In this document: piece by piece, positions 23,249-23,358 of the stretch
How positions within the stretch are numbered: position 1 is the first letter of the stretch
How the letters are laid out: every line of letters starts with the position of its first letter
Virus record (IMG/VR): IMGVR_UViG_3300010885_000968
Location: 1 to 23,358 of that record
Reading direction: 5' to 3' (one strand)
DNA from: a virus
DNA length: 23,358 bases
Program-made: the position numbers and the translations under genes
The notes under the pieces: model-generated
Databases searched by the model: none
Seen by the model: the letters and a program-made list of their open reading frames with translations, nothing else
What the model was told of the DNA's origin: nothing

Positions 23249-23282
23249 GTCTAATGCGCTTATGAAAATCAAGCGCGTAGAC
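23249..23282 (+). other. Stem-loop downstream of the endolysin, with an ATG in its loop
   Basis: GTCTA (23249-23253) plus TGCGCTT (23255-23261) pairs with AAGCGCG (23271-23277) plus TAGAC (23278-23282): 12 pairs with one G-U and a single bulged A at 23254. The 9-base loop ATGAAAATC (23262-23270) contains a start codon. No T-tract follows, so it is not a standard terminator. Confidence 0.7.
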
Positions 23283-23358
23283 ATTCGCTGTTCAAAAATA
23301 CAGAAAGAATTGCAGGTACTTCAAAAAAAGTGCCTACCTTTTGATACACCTTTTAATA
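23262..23358 (+). CDS. Start of a partial ORF, possibly a GNAT acetyltransferase
   Basis: From the ATG at 23262 the frame is open for 32 codons to the window edge. The visible peptide is basic at first (KIKRVDIRCSKIQKELQVLQ) and then has KKCLPFDTPF. An N-terminal helix followed by 'LP.D.P' is common in GNAT acetyltransferases, but the fragment is too short to confirm. No good ribosome-binding site is visible, and the start codon lies in a hairpin loop. A second inverted repeat, 23314-23321 with 23328-23335, falls inside this frame. Confidence 0.45.
   Translation, partial: MKIKRVDIRCSKIQKELQVLQKKCLPFDTPFN

Noticed and set aside
23314-23342. Inverted repeat AGGTACTT/AAGTGCCT followed by TTTT as a terminator of the lysis operon
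   Set aside because: The 8-bp stem has a G-U pair and an A-rich loop, three bases separate it from only four Ts, and it lies inside an open frame. It is too weak to call a terminator.
1-23358. CRISPR array, insertion sequence, integrase, or defence system
   Set aside because: No spaced direct repeats of CRISPR type, no transposase or recombinase frame, and no recognisable defence protein. All repeats are inside fibre genes.

Overview
The window is the late structural and lysis region of a tailed dsDNA bacteriophage or prophage with a long non-contractile tail (siphovirus-like). Every gene I can support lies on the + strand, packed end to end with frequent TAATG and ATGA overlaps. The family content (HK97-fold capsid, lambda/HK97-type connector and tail genes, gpJ-like tail tip, 3-TM holin, M15 endolysin) fits a phage of a Gram-negative, probably aquatic, bacterium. 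The host assignment is inference only: there is no tRNA, integrase or host gene here to anchor it.

Layout. 1-216: 3' end of what is probably the prohead protease. 219-2654: two tandem paralogous HK97-type capsid genes. The first is full-length with an N-terminal delta-like region; the second lacks that region and sits behind a strong UUCG-loop terminator. 2657-4096: head-tail connector, head closure and tail terminator proteins. 4132-6455: tail tube, two small unknown ORFs, an HK97 gp10-like protein, and the tail assembly chaperone pair joined by a textbook -1 frameshift signal. 6448-13397: tape measure, two distal-tail/hub proteins, a GNAT-fold protein, and a 1105-residue gpJ-like tail tip protein. 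13407-21195: an adhesin region with a short fibre, small accessory ORFs, a cupin-like protein, a possible promoter and structured leader, a BppU-like protein, a collagen-like fibre, a small ORF, and a 1293-residue protein built from tandem repeats. 21206-23230: a lysis cassette of small membrane proteins, a 3-TM holin and an M15-family endolysin. 23262 to the right edge: the start of another reading frame, possibly an acetyltransferase.

How the genes work together: the protease and capsid proteins build the shell; the connector and closure proteins join it to a tube whose length the tape measure sets, with chaperones G and GT assisting; the distal/hub/J proteins close the tip; and BppU and the fibres recognise the host. 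The holin and endolysin then release progeny. The strongest non-routine signals are the complete frameshift element (6090-6147), the capsid paralogue pair split by a terminator, the cupin-like protein in the fibre region, the leader that could mask the BppU ribosome-binding site, and the repeat architecture of the two large adhesins.
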